This document shows positions 15,993 to 23,963 of a DNA stretch of 28,383 nt, in pieces (the stretch's first letter is position 1; each line of letters begins with the position of its first letter). A model generated the notes under the pieces. It was not told the origin of the DNA. It saw only the letters and a program-made list of their open reading frames with translations, and made no database searches. The position numbers were made by a program, and so were the translations under genes. Source of the DNA: Chitinophaga pinensis. Lineage in GTDB: Bacteria > Bacteroidota > Bacteroidia > AKYH767-A > OLB10. The stretch spans positions 1 to 28,383 of the forward strand of contig CAMBYJ010000003.1 in NCBI GenBank assembly GCA_945872015.1, written 5' to 3'.

Positions 15993-17087
15993 ATGTCAAC
16001 TGATTTCTTACCTCTCAACGGTACCGACCACATCGAATTTTATGTTGGAAACGCTAAACAAGCAGCATATTATTATCAACATGCCTTTGGGTTTGAGCTT
16101 GTAGCTTATGCAGGTCCAGAAACAGGTATCAGAGATAGAGCATCTTATGTATTGCAACAAGGCAGAGTTCGCTTTGTATTAACTACAGCGCTACTACCTG
16201 ATCATGAAATTACACGTCACGTAGCGCAACATGGCGATGGCGTGAAAGTATTGGCACTGTGGGTAGATGACGCAGAGAAGTCATATTACGAAACAATGTC
16301 GCGCGGTGCTAAATCGCATACAGAACCTCACACAGTATCAGATGATAATGGTGAAGTAAAGATTTCTGCTATTCATACATACGGCGATACAATTCACAAA
16401 TTTATCGAGCGTAAAAATTACACTGGACCATTCCTTCCGGGATATAAAGTAGTAAAGTCGAACCTGAAAGTAAAGCCAGTAGGTTTTGAAGTAGTGGATC
16501 ATTGCGTAGGAAATGTTGAGCTAGGTAAAATGAACGAATGGGTGAAGTTTTACGAAGATGTAATGGGATTCAAAATGATTATCACTTTTGATGATAAAGA
16601 TATTTCAACTGAATACTCTGCATTAATGAGTAAAGTAGTTTCTAACGGTAACGGATATGTTAAATTTCCAATCAACGAGCCGGCAGAAGGAAAGAAAAAA
16701 TCACAGATTGATGAGTATTTAGAGTTTTATAATGGAGCAGGAGTGCAGCACATGGCAATTCTAACGAATGACATCATTGCAACTGTTACTGAATTAAAAG
16801 AGCGCGGCGTGGAGTTTTTAATAGTTCCATCAACTTATTATTCTGATTTACTTGATCGCGTTGGTAAAATAGATGAGGACATTGAAGTCCTTTCTAAACT
16901 AGGGATATTGGTAGATAGAGATGATGAAGGATATTTGCTTCAGTTGTTTACAAAGCCAGTGGAGGACCGTCCAACTGTATTCTTTGAAATTATCCAACGT
17001 AAAGGAGCTAAGTCCTTTGGTAAAGGAAACTTTAAGGCGCTTTTTGAAGCAATTGAAAGAGAGCAAGCCCTTCGAGGGAATTTATAA
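15993..17087 (+). CDS. hppD: 4-hydroxyphenylpyruvate dioxygenase
   Basis: A 364-residue two-domain vicinal-oxygen-chelate enzyme that converts 4-hydroxyphenylpyruvate to homogentisate in tyrosine breakdown, using Fe(II) and oxygen. The N-terminal half (about 8-150, NGTDHIEFYVGNAKQAAYYY) is the structural repeat. The C-terminal half holds the iron site: H170 in VVDHCVGNV, H253 in GVQHMAI and E332 in FFEIIQR. The C-terminal FGKGNFKALFEAIEREQ is the helix that covers the active site. All three ligands are intact and length is normal. It has its own promoter and terminator, so it is probably a single-gene unit; no other tyrosine-degradation gene is adjacent. Confidence 0.95.
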   Translation: MSTDFLPLNGTDHIEFYVGNAKQAAYYYQHAFGFELVAYAGPETGIRDRASYVLQQGRVRFVLTTALLPDHEITRHVAQHGDGVKVLALWVDDAEKSYYETMSRGAKSHTEPHTVSDDNGEVKISAIHTYGDTIHKFIERKNYTGPFLPGYKVVKSNLKVKPVGFEVVDHCVGNVELGKMNEWVKFYEDVMGFKMIITFDDKDISTEYSALMSKVVSNGNGYVKFPINEPAEGKKKSQIDEYLEFYNGAGVQHMAILTNDIIATVTELKERGVEFLIVPSTYYSDLLDRVGKIDEDIEVLSKLGILVDRDDEGYLLQLFTKPVEDRPTVFFEIIQRKGAKSFGKGNFKALFEAIEREQALRGNL

Positions 17088-17106
17088 TTGATTAAAAATT
17101 TAGATT

Positions 17107-17134
17107 AAGCCAGTCATATTGACTGGCTTTTTTT
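17107..17134 (+). terminator. Rho-independent terminator after hppD
   Basis: AAGCCAGTC (17107-17115) pairs perfectly with GACTGGCTT (17121-17129) around a 5-base loop, followed by further T residues to 17134. It lies 20 bases after the hppD stop. Confidence 0.93.
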
Positions 17135-17209
17135 ATTTAAACCAATTGAAACATAATAGCGAAATGGTAGTATAAGGGCGAAGCATTTTTATAAAAAAAC
17201 AATGGTATT

Positions 17210-19159
17210 ATGAGTCGCTCAATGAAAATTCGCCATCAGATAAAGCAAAAGACAAGCTTGAAAATGGCTATTGTAGCTGCATCAGCTACTATCACAGGAT
17301 TAGTGGTAGTATTGATTGTAGTATTTAACATGTCGCAAAATGAACAAGGTCACGCTGCGCAATCAGTCATGACATTCAAGAATGCTGAAACATTTCAGGA
17401 AACAAGTTCAATTTTGCGCGGCAGTTCAAATCAAAAGGTAATTAAAGTTGTTGTTGAGACAGTGGGTTCGGGCAAGTCTGTTAAAATGGCTTCCATGAAA
17501 TTCTCTGCTAAAGGAACTACATTGCCTATTGAACAAAATATTGAAAATGCAAGATTGTGGTTCACAGGTAACGATCCTAATTTTATTCCTTCGCAACAAG
17601 TGGGGTTAACTATTTCAAAGTTGTCTGATCGTCCTTTTGATATTATTACTAATCAGGATTTAGTTACAGGGAAAAATTATTTCTGGTTAACAGTAGATGT
17701 AAAGCCAGATGCTAATTATTCAAACGCTGCAATTGATGCTACCTGCGAAGATTTCAGAATAGGAGCAATCTCTTATCAGCCTTTAATAAGTGACCCATTA
17801 GGAAAAAGATTTATTGAAGCAAATATCCCTTACTATTCTACTGGTAATTATTCTGTTAATAAAGTTAATGCATGGAATAGTCGTCGTGATGGTAAAGGTG
17901 TTGCTCCTAAGCAATTACATGCGTCAAGAAATAGTTATTTTATTCAAGCAGGTCATCGCATGATTTCAAGTACAGGTACATCATTACAAACTTTAATTGT
18001 TGAGCGTGGTGGCGATTTACGCATTACGGCTCCATTACGTTTGAATAATATGAGTGTGGCTTATGGTGGTGTATTAGAAAATGATATACAGGAAACGGGC
18101 ATCCATTGCTTCAATTCTTTTAATATGGAAAATGGAAGTAGTTATATTCATAATACAGCAGGTAATTTCCCCGGTGCTACCTGTAATTTCGAGCCTAAAT
18201 CAAATCAAACATTTTTTCAACTTGGAAATTTAAATATTCAAAAAAAAATTGATTGGGGTAACGTAAGTCTTGATTTACAAAACGATGGTTCAACTAATAT
18301 TAAAGGTGTATTTAGTCACGTTTTAGGAAATCTTGAGATTAGAAGGACGGGAATTACGGGTGGATTCTGTGCTATAGAGGGAGCAGATAAAATAGATATC
18401 GATGGTTCATTAATTATTACAGGAGGAGAATTTAAAGGATTGAAATCTGCTTCAAATGATAAATTAATAATTAACATCGGAAAAAATCTTGTTATAAATG
18501 GAGGTTATTTCTCTGATGCAGATGTGTTAAATAATACCGGCAGTACAAGCATTAGTGTTGCAGGTGATGTGATGATGTTGGCAGGAACTTTTAATATGAC
18601 TCGAGGCAATGAATCGGTTTTGAAGTTTGATAAAGGTGCTACATCAAAGTGGGTTCAAAAGTCTGAAACGAATGTTATTTTAGGCGATATACTTGTTGCA
18701 AAAAATCATGAATTGCAAATAAAATCAGAAACGATGGGAGATATTACTGCTGGACATACGTTAACAGTTGAGTCGAATGCGGCAATCATGTGTGGCAATG
18801 CGGTTATTTACGGCGAAGGGGAATTTCATTTATCAGATCAAAGTATTATTGGTATTGGTCATCCACAAGGACTCGCATCTAAAGGTCAAAAAGGGAATGT
18901 GCGTACAGCAGAAAGATACTATAGCTCTGGAGCAACGTATGTTTATTACACACAATCACAACCACAAGAAACTGGCGTTTTTTCAACTACACCAATTGAT
19001 AAAACAATACGATGTTTAGTTCTAAACAAAGAAAAAACGGGTCTGGCTTTAACACTTTCAACTGACTTAATCATATCAGATAAAATTCAAATTCAGAAGG
19101 GTGATTTAAGAGAAGGCGATTACGATTTACAATTACCAACTATATCAGCAAAAAACTAA
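17210..19159 (+). CDS. Exported or membrane-anchored protein with sialidase-associated N-terminal domain (unknown function)
   Basis: 649 residues. A basic N-terminus (RHQIKQKTSLK) precedes a 20-residue hydrophobic stretch (about 20-39), then GHAAQ, a possible signal-peptidase site; the stretch could equally be a membrane anchor. Residues about 58-190 (SSILRGSSNQKVIKVVVET, IENARLWFTG, NYFWLTVDVKPDA, CEDFRIG) look like the domain that precedes BNR repeats in sialidases (PF14873-type). The remainder alternates short Gly/Asn-rich turns and strands (NLNIQKKIDW, DGSLIITGGEFKG, LVINGGYFSDADVL), which suggests a parallel beta-helix. No BNR Asp-box or catalytic residues are seen, and the C-terminus lacks an obvious type IX sorting domain. 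A terminator follows 21 bases after the stop, so this is the genuine gene end. ATG 17210 or the second Met (residue 5) could be the start. No TAnnTTTG element is visible. Confidence 0.72.
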   Translation: MSRSMKIRHQIKQKTSLKMAIVAASATITGLVVVLIVVFNMSQNEQGHAAQSVMTFKNAETFQETSSILRGSSNQKVIKVVVETVGSGKSVKMASMKFSAKGTTLPIEQNIENARLWFTGNDPNFIPSQQVGLTISKLSDRPFDIITNQDLVTGKNYFWLTVDVKPDANYSNAAIDATCEDFRIGAISYQPLISDPLGKRFIEANIPYYSTGNYSVNKVNAWNSRRDGKGVAPKQLHASRNSYFIQAGHRMISSTGTSLQTLIVERGGDLRITAPLRLNNMSVAYGGVLENDIQETGIHCFNSFNMENGSSYIHNTAGNFPGATCNFEPKSNQTFFQLGNLNIQKKIDWGNVSLDLQNDGSTNIKGVFSHVLGNLEIRRTGITGGFCAIEGADKIDIDGSLIITGGEFKGLKSASNDKLIINIGKNLVINGGYFSDADVLNNTGSTSISVAGDVMMLAGTFNMTRGNESVLKFDKGATSKWVQKSETNVILGDILVAKNHELQIKSETMGDITAGHTLTVESNAAIMCGNAVIYGEGEFHLSDQSIIGIGHPQGLASKGQKGNVRTAERYYSSGATYVYYTQSQPQETGVFSTTPIDKTIRCLVLNKEKTGLALTLSTDLIISDKIQIQKGDLREGDYDLQLPTISAKN

Positions 19160-19180
19160 CTTATGAACTATATAATGTAG

Positions 19181-19209
19181 ATGCCCTTTCTGACAGAGAG
19201 GGCATTTTT
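19181..19209 (+). terminator. Rho-independent terminator after the 649-aa gene
   Basis: ATGCCCTTTCT (19181-19191) pairs with AGAGAGGGCAT (19195-19205), with one G-T wobble and a 3-base loop, followed by TTTT. It closes the preceding gene. Confidence 0.88.
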
Positions 19210-19255
19210 ATTTCAATTAACATACTGTCGTTAATAAGACTTTTAGCTACTCGAA

Positions 19256-19283
19256 TTTGTGCTTGAGTAATATTCTTATTTTG
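19256..19283 (+). promoter_or_regulatory. Weak candidate promoter of the alpha-oxoamine synthase gene
   Basis: TTTG (19256-19259) and TTATTTTG (19276-19283) are 16 bases apart. The second differs from TAnnTTTG at one fixed position (T for A). The ATG lies 36 bases downstream. It is listed because the preceding terminator means this gene needs its own start site. Confidence 0.35.
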
Positions 19284-19319
19284 CATTGAAATTGTATTAG
19301 TAGCCAAAATAGAAAATAT

Positions 19320-20600
19320 ATGACAGTAGCGAATAAGTTGAAATCCAAACAACAGCAAATGCTGGAGCTTTTAGATCAAATTGCCGATACTGGAAAATCG
19401 CTCGGAATTATTCTTCAAAACACAGAAGATACGGAGATGGACGGAAGGACAGTTGTGGTGAATGGAAAGCGCATGGTAAATTATACTTCATGTAGCTATT
19501 TAGGACTAGAATTAGATAAGCGTTTGATAAAAGGATCAGTTGATGCTACTACTCGTTTCGGAACACAATTCGCATCTTCTCGTTCTTATCTTTCAATGAC
19601 ATTATATAGCGATGTTGAGAGAATGCTTTCGGAAATTTTCAAAATGCCTGTTGCGCTTTCTCAAACAACATCATTAGGACATATATCTAATATTCCAATT
19701 CTTGTTGGTGATAATGATGCGGTAGTTATGGACATTAGTGTGCATGCAACTGTTCAGGAAGCTGTGATGTTATTGCACGAGCGAAAAGTGACGATTGATA
19801 GAGTGCGTCATAACCGAATGGATTTATTAGAAGAAAAAATTATAGAACTTTCTAAAACGCACGAAAAAATCTGGTATATGGCAGATGGCGTTTATTCTAT
19901 GTTTGGTGATGCAGCTCCATTAGATGAGTTAAAAAATTTATTGGATAAGTACGATCAGTTTTACTTGTATATTGATGATGCACATGGCATGAGCTGGTCG
20001 GGAGAAAATGGCGCAGGCTATGTGTTTTCAAAATTGAGCTACCATCCTAAAATGTATTTTACTACATCTTTAGCAAAGGGCTTTGGTGCTTCAGGTGGGG
20101 TGCTAGCATTCCCTGAGAAAACAAACTATCATCGCGTTCATGACTATGGTCGCACCTTTATTTTCTCTACTCAATTAGCGCCGCCAATTCTTGGTGCAAT
20201 TAAGGCCTCAGCAGAATTGCACTTGTCAAACGATATTGTAAAAATGCAAGAAGAGTTGAAAGAAAAAATTGAGTACTTTAACGAAACTGCAAAAGCGCTC
20301 AATGTGCCATTACACTCCGAAACAGCAACTCCAGTTCGTTTTATTGCATTAGGAAAACCACAAGTAGGTTATAATTTGGTAACGCGATTAATGAATAGCG
20401 GCCTTTATACGAGCCTTTGTGTTTATCCGAGTGTGTCGTATAATAACACGGGAATACGTATCGCTTTAACACGCCATTTAACGAAAGATGATATTTACAA
20501 TTTATTGAATACCATCTCTCAACTTTTACCTGAGGTGCTTGCGGAATGTGGCTCTAGCTTTAAAGAAATCAATCGCTATTTTAAGTTAACTGAAAATTAA
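19320..20600 (+). CDS. PLP-dependent alpha-oxoamine synthase family enzyme (substrate unknown)
   Basis: A 426-residue fold-type I PLP enzyme of the family that includes 8-amino-7-oxononanoate synthase, 2-amino-3-ketobutyrate CoA ligase, serine palmitoyltransferase and CqsA; these condense an amino acid with an acyl-CoA and lose CO2. Markers are NYTSCSYLGLELDKRL, RFGTQFASSRSYLSMT, the ring-stacking H142 (DISVHATVQ), D219/H222 in IDDAHG, and K253 in TTSLAKGFGASGG, which forms the Schiff base. After DDAHG it reads MSWSGENGAGY rather than the usual SxGxxGxxG-type loop, and the segment around the stacking His also differs from biotin-type enzymes, so I do not assign BioF, Kbl or SPT. No biotin or sphingolipid gene is adjacent. 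Its 3' end overlaps the convergent response-regulator gene by 4 bases. Confidence 0.84.
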   Translation: MTVANKLKSKQQQMLELLDQIADTGKSLGIILQNTEDTEMDGRTVVVNGKRMVNYTSCSYLGLELDKRLIKGSVDATTRFGTQFASSRSYLSMTLYSDVERMLSEIFKMPVALSQTTSLGHISNIPILVGDNDAVVMDISVHATVQEAVMLLHERKVTIDRVRHNRMDLLEEKIIELSKTHEKIWYMADGVYSMFGDAAPLDELKNLLDKYDQFYLYIDDAHGMSWSGENGAGYVFSKLSYHPKMYFTTSLAKGFGASGGVLAFPEKTNYHRVHDYGRTFIFSTQLAPPILGAIKASAELHLSNDIVKMQEELKEKIEYFNETAKALNVPLHSETATPVRFIALGKPQVGYNLVTRLMNSGLYTSLCVYPSVSYNNTGIRIALTRHLTKDDIYNLLNTISQLLPEVLAECGSSFKEINRYFKLTEN

Positions 20601-21037
20601 TTGGCAGTTGCTGGGAACTCACAAAGCTTCCAGTATTCAGAAATTAATTTAAAGGTACCTTCAAATTCAGATAAATCTACGGGTTTAAGGATATAACCTG
20701 CAACATTATGCTCGTAAGAGTCTTTAATATCTGATTCATCGCTCGACGTAGTAACCATAAAAACCGACAAGTGCTTCAAATCAGGATTGCTTCTGATTTC
20801 TTTTAAGAATTCAATGCCGTTCATTTTCGGCATGTTAATATCTAATAATACTATCTGAGGAAATGGCTGTAATCGGTCCTCACCATTGCTTCCTATCAGC
20901 TTATTTAATGCGTCTTCTCCGTCAAAGGCATGATGCAGTGACCCAATAATATCGGTCTTTTTTAAAACCCGCTCAACTACCATTTTGTCAACTGAATCAT
21001 CCTCGATATGGAGTAAATGGAATTTTTTATCCGACAT
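20597..21037 (-). CDS. Single-domain response regulator (receiver only)
   Basis: A 146-residue CheY-like receiver with no output domain. The acidic pocket is E12-D13-D14, the phosphoacceptor D66 lies in VLLDINMPKMNG, the switch Thr is in FMVTTSSDE (about 96-97) and K118 is in GYILKPVD. An insertion at SNGEDRLQPF (about 50-59) is typical of the phytochrome-associated Rcp1-like receivers that accompany kinases of the type encoded next door. Without an output domain it must signal through protein contacts or a phosphorelay. It is divergent from the histidine kinase across 98 bases, so they probably form one system. Confidence 0.9.
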   Translation of the reverse strand: MSDKKFHLLHIEDDSVDKMVVERVLKKTDIIGSLHHAFDGEDALNKLIGSNGEDRLQPFPQIVLLDINMPKMNGIEFLKEIRSNPDLKHLSVFMVTTSSDESDIKDSYEHNVAGYILKPVDLSEFEGTFKLISEYWKLCEFPATAN

Positions 21038-21051
21038 AATATTGTTTTTTT

Positions 21052-21059
21052 CAAAAGTA
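21052..21059 (-). promoter_or_regulatory. -7 promoter element of the response-regulator gene
   Basis: The minus strand reads TACTTTTG, matching TAnnTTTG, 14 bases before the ATG at 21037. A -33 TTG at ideal spacing is not evident. I found no matching element for the divergent kinase gene in the same 98-base gap. Confidence 0.55.
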
Positions 21060-21135
21060 ACATATTACTTTCACAATCGTAAAAACAAATCTTTAGAAGT
21101 TATCAGCTATCTAAAGTTAAAATGTTAAGGTATTT

Positions 21136-22884
21136 ATGAATCTGCAAAACATTGTACAAGACAGTTATTATCGGGCAATTCCCGACGATCAATTAATTAC
21201 AAAGCAACGCTATAACTTGTTTAGGGTGACATCTATTGTTGGTGCAGTCTCCTGTTTCATTTTTATTCTTCAAAGTCTAGCTGTATACTCTTTAGCCCAT
21301 CCCGTTGTTTATTTAACATTAGTAATGGGGATTATTTTTATTGCCAACATGGTGCTTATGCCGGTACATAAAAGAGCAAAAATTGCGTACCTGATTCTAA
21401 GTATAACCTCTACGTTCATTATACATCTAAACATGTATCCGGCTGGAGGTATCAAGGCCTCTGCAGCCCTTTATTTTGCTCCAATCATTTTAATGATTTT
21501 TATGTTGCTTGGTAATAGGTTTGGACAAATCTTCTTTGGCTTAGTGGTTTTAAATGCTATCTATTTTTATTTTATTTCTGAATATACAAGCTTTACCTCT
21601 TACGATCTTATTGGCGATTCTGCTCATTACATTAGTGTCGATTTTTTAGTGACAAGTATTTTTGCCTTTTTAATTCTGGGTGTGCAAATGAGTTATCTAG
21701 AGTCGGGAAAGAATGAAGTCATAGAGCGTATTACCCTACAAACAGAAGAGCTTAAATTGAAAAACAAGGAGCTTAATAAGCTTTCCATTGTTGCAAGTAA
21801 AGCTGATAATAGTATCATAATAACAGATGAGAATGGAAATATTACATGGGTGAATGATGGATTTATTCGTTTGTCGAATTTTAATTTAGAGGAAGCTATA
21901 GGAAATAATGTACTGCTGTTTTTTTCTGGGAAAAATACAGATGCAAATACCTTAAAAGAAATTAATACTTCAATTCAAGAATCTGTTTCTTTTTCAGGTG
22001 AACTTTTACGTTATAAAAAGAATGGTAAATCGTTTTGGTCGCAGATAACAATGACTCCTATTGAGGAGGGTGAATCAAATGGTAAGCAGTTTATTTTTAT
22101 CGAGAGTGATATCACACCTCGTAAAATTGCTGAAGAAAAAATGATTCAATATAACAACAGCCTTGAAAAATCTATTAAAGAGCTGGATAAATTTGCCTAC
22201 GTAGTTTCACACGACTTGAAAGCGCCTTTGCGTGCAATTGGTAATCTAACAGGATGGATAGAAGAAGATATGGGAGATAATATACCGGATACTATTAAGC
22301 CCCATTTTGAAGTGATTAAAGGTCGCGTAGTTAGAATGGAGGGTTTAATTGACGGAATTTTAGAATACACCAAACTAACAAAGAAAGAAGGTGAATTGTC
22401 GGTGGTAGATACTAATTTATTAATTAAAGAATCAATTGATATATTGAGTACTTCTGAAAGTATTATTCTTCATCTCAATGATAATTTCCCATTACTAAAA
22501 ACAGAGAGAATAAAACTTGAACAAGTATTTATGAATTTGTTAAATAATGCAATTAAATACAACGATAAAGAAGATAAGCAGGTGTGGGTCGGTTGTAAAG
22601 ACCTTGGTGATTCTTACGAGTTTTATGTAAAAGATAACGGACCTGGAATTGAAGAGCGTTACCATGAAAAAATCTTCGTAATATTTCAGACGCTTAATGC
22701 ACGTGATCAGGTTGAGGCGCGTGGTATCGGTCTGGCCATTGTTAAAAATATTATTGATGAAGCTGGAGGTGATATCTGGGTAGCTTCTGAAAAAGGCCTC
22801 GGTGCTTCATTTCACTTCACATGGCCTAAGCAAAAAAGACGAGTAGAGCAAAGGCTGATGATCGACGATTATGATCTTGCATGA
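21136..22884 (+). CDS. Membrane PAS-domain sensor histidine kinase
   Basis: 582 residues. About six membrane helices (roughly 27-190) form an uncharacterised N-terminal sensor. A short coiled coil (TEELKLKNKELNKL) leads to a PAS domain (about 218-330; NSIIITDENGNITWVNDGF, ITPRKIAEEKM at its end), then a HisKA domain with the phosphoacceptor H359 in YVVSHDLKAPLRAIG. The ATPase domain has the N-box LLNNAIKYND (N470/N471), the G1 box KDNGPGIEERYHEKIF and the G2 box RGIGLAIVK. The FAYVVSHDLKAPLRAI box and IFVIFQTLNARDQVEARGIGLA segment resemble phytochrome-type kinases, but no chromophore-binding domain is present. The signal is unknown. It is likely the partner of the divergent receiver protein. 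Confidence 0.92.
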   Translation: MNLQNIVQDSYYRAIPDDQLITKQRYNLFRVTSIVGAVSCFIFILQSLAVYSLAHPVVYLTLVMGIIFIANMVLMPVHKRAKIAYLILSITSTFIIHLNMYPAGGIKASAALYFAPIILMIFMLLGNRFGQIFFGLVVLNAIYFYFISEYTSFTSYDLIGDSAHYISVDFLVTSIFAFLILGVQMSYLESGKNEVIERITLQTEELKLKNKELNKLSIVASKADNSIIITDENGNITWVNDGFIRLSNFNLEEAIGNNVLLFFSGKNTDANTLKEINTSIQESVSFSGELLRYKKNGKSFWSQITMTPIEEGESNGKQFIFIESDITPRKIAEEKMIQYNNSLEKSIKELDKFAYVVSHDLKAPLRAIGNLTGWIEEDMGDNIPDTIKPHFEVIKGRVVRMEGLIDGILEYTKLTKKEGELSVVDTNLLIKESIDILSTSESIILHLNDNFPLLKTERIKLEQVFMNLLNNAIKYNDKEDKQVWVGCKDLGDSYEFYVKDNGPGIEERYHEKIFVIFQTLNARDQVEARGIGLAIVKNIIDEAGGDIWVASEKGLGASFHFTWPKQKRRVEQRLMIDDYDLA

Positions 22885-22909
22885 AACTTTATAATGAAGT
22901 AATCGTAGT

Positions 22910-22915
22910 AAGGAG
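22910..22915 (+). promoter_or_regulatory. Shine-Dalgarno-like AAGGAG before the 98-aa gene
   Basis: AAGGAG lies 12 bases before ATG 22928. Such a strong SD-like site is rare in this window, where most genes show none, and the spacing is long. It supports the chosen start but could be chance. Confidence 0.4.
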
Positions 22916-22927
22916 AAAATTAGACCT

Positions 22928-23224
22928 ATGGCAAATTCATCTTCTTTCTCCGTTTATCAGCAATTGCAAGCGCATATTCGTTTAATCAAGGAATTGTTAA
23001 ATGAAATTGACCCTTCTCAACGTGCAATTTTTATTAATGAAATGTACTCAGGTTTTCTCGACAAATCAGCTCCAGTAAAATCTCATCAAGAGTATAATGC
23101 TATTCGAAGCAATGTGCTTTCGAGAGAAAAAACATCTTTGTCGCAAGAACAGCAAAAACTTATTTCGAAATTGTCTGATGCAACAAATAAGATGTATTCG
23201 TTAATGAAATCAGATTCAAAGTGA
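22928..23224 (+). CDS. Hypothetical protein, 98 aa, helical
   Basis: I do not recognise this protein. It has no signal peptide or membrane segment and looks almost entirely helical: YQQLQAHIRLIKELLNEI, then DPSQRAIFINEMYSGFLDK, a hinge SAPVKSHQEYNAIRS, and a C-terminal SQEQQKLISKLSDATNKMYS. Its composition matches the neighbouring genes. It starts 43 bases after the kinase stop on the same strand and could be co-transcribed, which makes a link to the two-component pair possible but unproven. Its last 9 bases overlap the convergent mqnA gene. An AAGGAG lies upstream of the ATG. Confidence 0.7.
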   Translation: MANSSSFSVYQQLQAHIRLIKELLNEIDPSQRAIFINEMYSGFLDKSAPVKSHQEYNAIRSNVLSREKTSLSQEQQKLISKLSDATNKMYSLMKSDSK

Positions 23225-23959
23225 TTTCGTCAAATCTAAAAACAAATCCATTCCCTTTCGTGCATCATCGGTAAGATGATACTGGATATACTTTGTTAGG
23301 TAATCCCTTCCCGTTATATCGCTTTCAGTATTGATATTGTCACAGTAATTATCAATTTGCAATAAACTGCTCTTGAAAGCAGTATTTAAAAATCGAATTA
23401 AATCATCATTAATTTTTTTATTAGATACCCAACAAGCAAATACAAAAGGTAATCCTGTGTGATTTTTCCAAGCCTCCGACAAGTCGTAAACATACTTGTA
23501 TTGGTGATGGTTTTTTAATGCACGATCTCCAATGATAACAAGTGCTTCAGCATCTTTTGGATTTAAGAAGTCTTTACCTTCTTCTTGCCAATCAACTTCT
23601 TTTTTCCAGTAATCGCGTATCAGTATTTTTGCAAGTGTAACTGAAGTTCTCGATTGATAGTCTTGATAAATAGTTTTGATATCTTCTATCGGACTATTAC
23701 TAACTAATAATACAGACGCTACTTTCCCATTTCCAGCTATGCAATAATCAGAAATGATTTCAGCATTTGGTACTTTGCTAATCATCGCAATTGGTATTAA
23801 TCCAATATCAACGCGACCATCAATTAACTTCGCAGCGCATTCTGAAGGGATATCTTTACTGATTACTAATTGCTCGTTTAGTGCGTTCTCTAACCCGTTA
23901 ACAAAAGGAATTGAATTGAGATAGGAAACTACAGAAATTTTCACTTTGTCTTTCTCCAC
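23216..23959 (-). CDS. mqnA: Chorismate dehydratase MqnA (futalosine menaquinone pathway), GTG start
   Basis: A 247-residue MqnA/MqnD-family protein with the periplasmic-binding-protein fold. It opens KISVVSYLNSIPFVNGL, with the YLNSIP signature, then CAAKLIDGRVDIGLIPIAMI, CIAGNGKVASVLLVSN, SRTSVTLAKILIRDYW, and GLPFVFACWV near the ligand cleft. In the futalosine route MqnA dehydrates chorismate to 3-enolpyruvylbenzoate. The start is a GTG (23957-23959), 4 bases after the holA stop; a second GTG at 23944 (VKISVV) is an alternative. No ATG is available. Third gene of the amn-holA-mqnA unit. Family members MqnA and MqnD are related, but length and N-terminus favour MqnA. Confidence 0.88.
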   Translation of the reverse strand: MEKDKVKISVVSYLNSIPFVNGLENALNEQLVISKDIPSECAAKLIDGRVDIGLIPIAMISKVPNAEIISDYCIAGNGKVASVLLVSNSPIEDIKTIYQDYQSRTSVTLAKILIRDYWKKEVDWQEEGKDFLNPKDAEALVIIGDRALKNHHQYKYVYDLSEAWKNHTGLPFVFACWVSNKKINDDLIRFLNTAFKSSLLQIDNYCDNINTESDITGRDYLTKYIQYHLTDDARKGMDLFLDLTKSL

Positions 23960-23963
23960 AATT

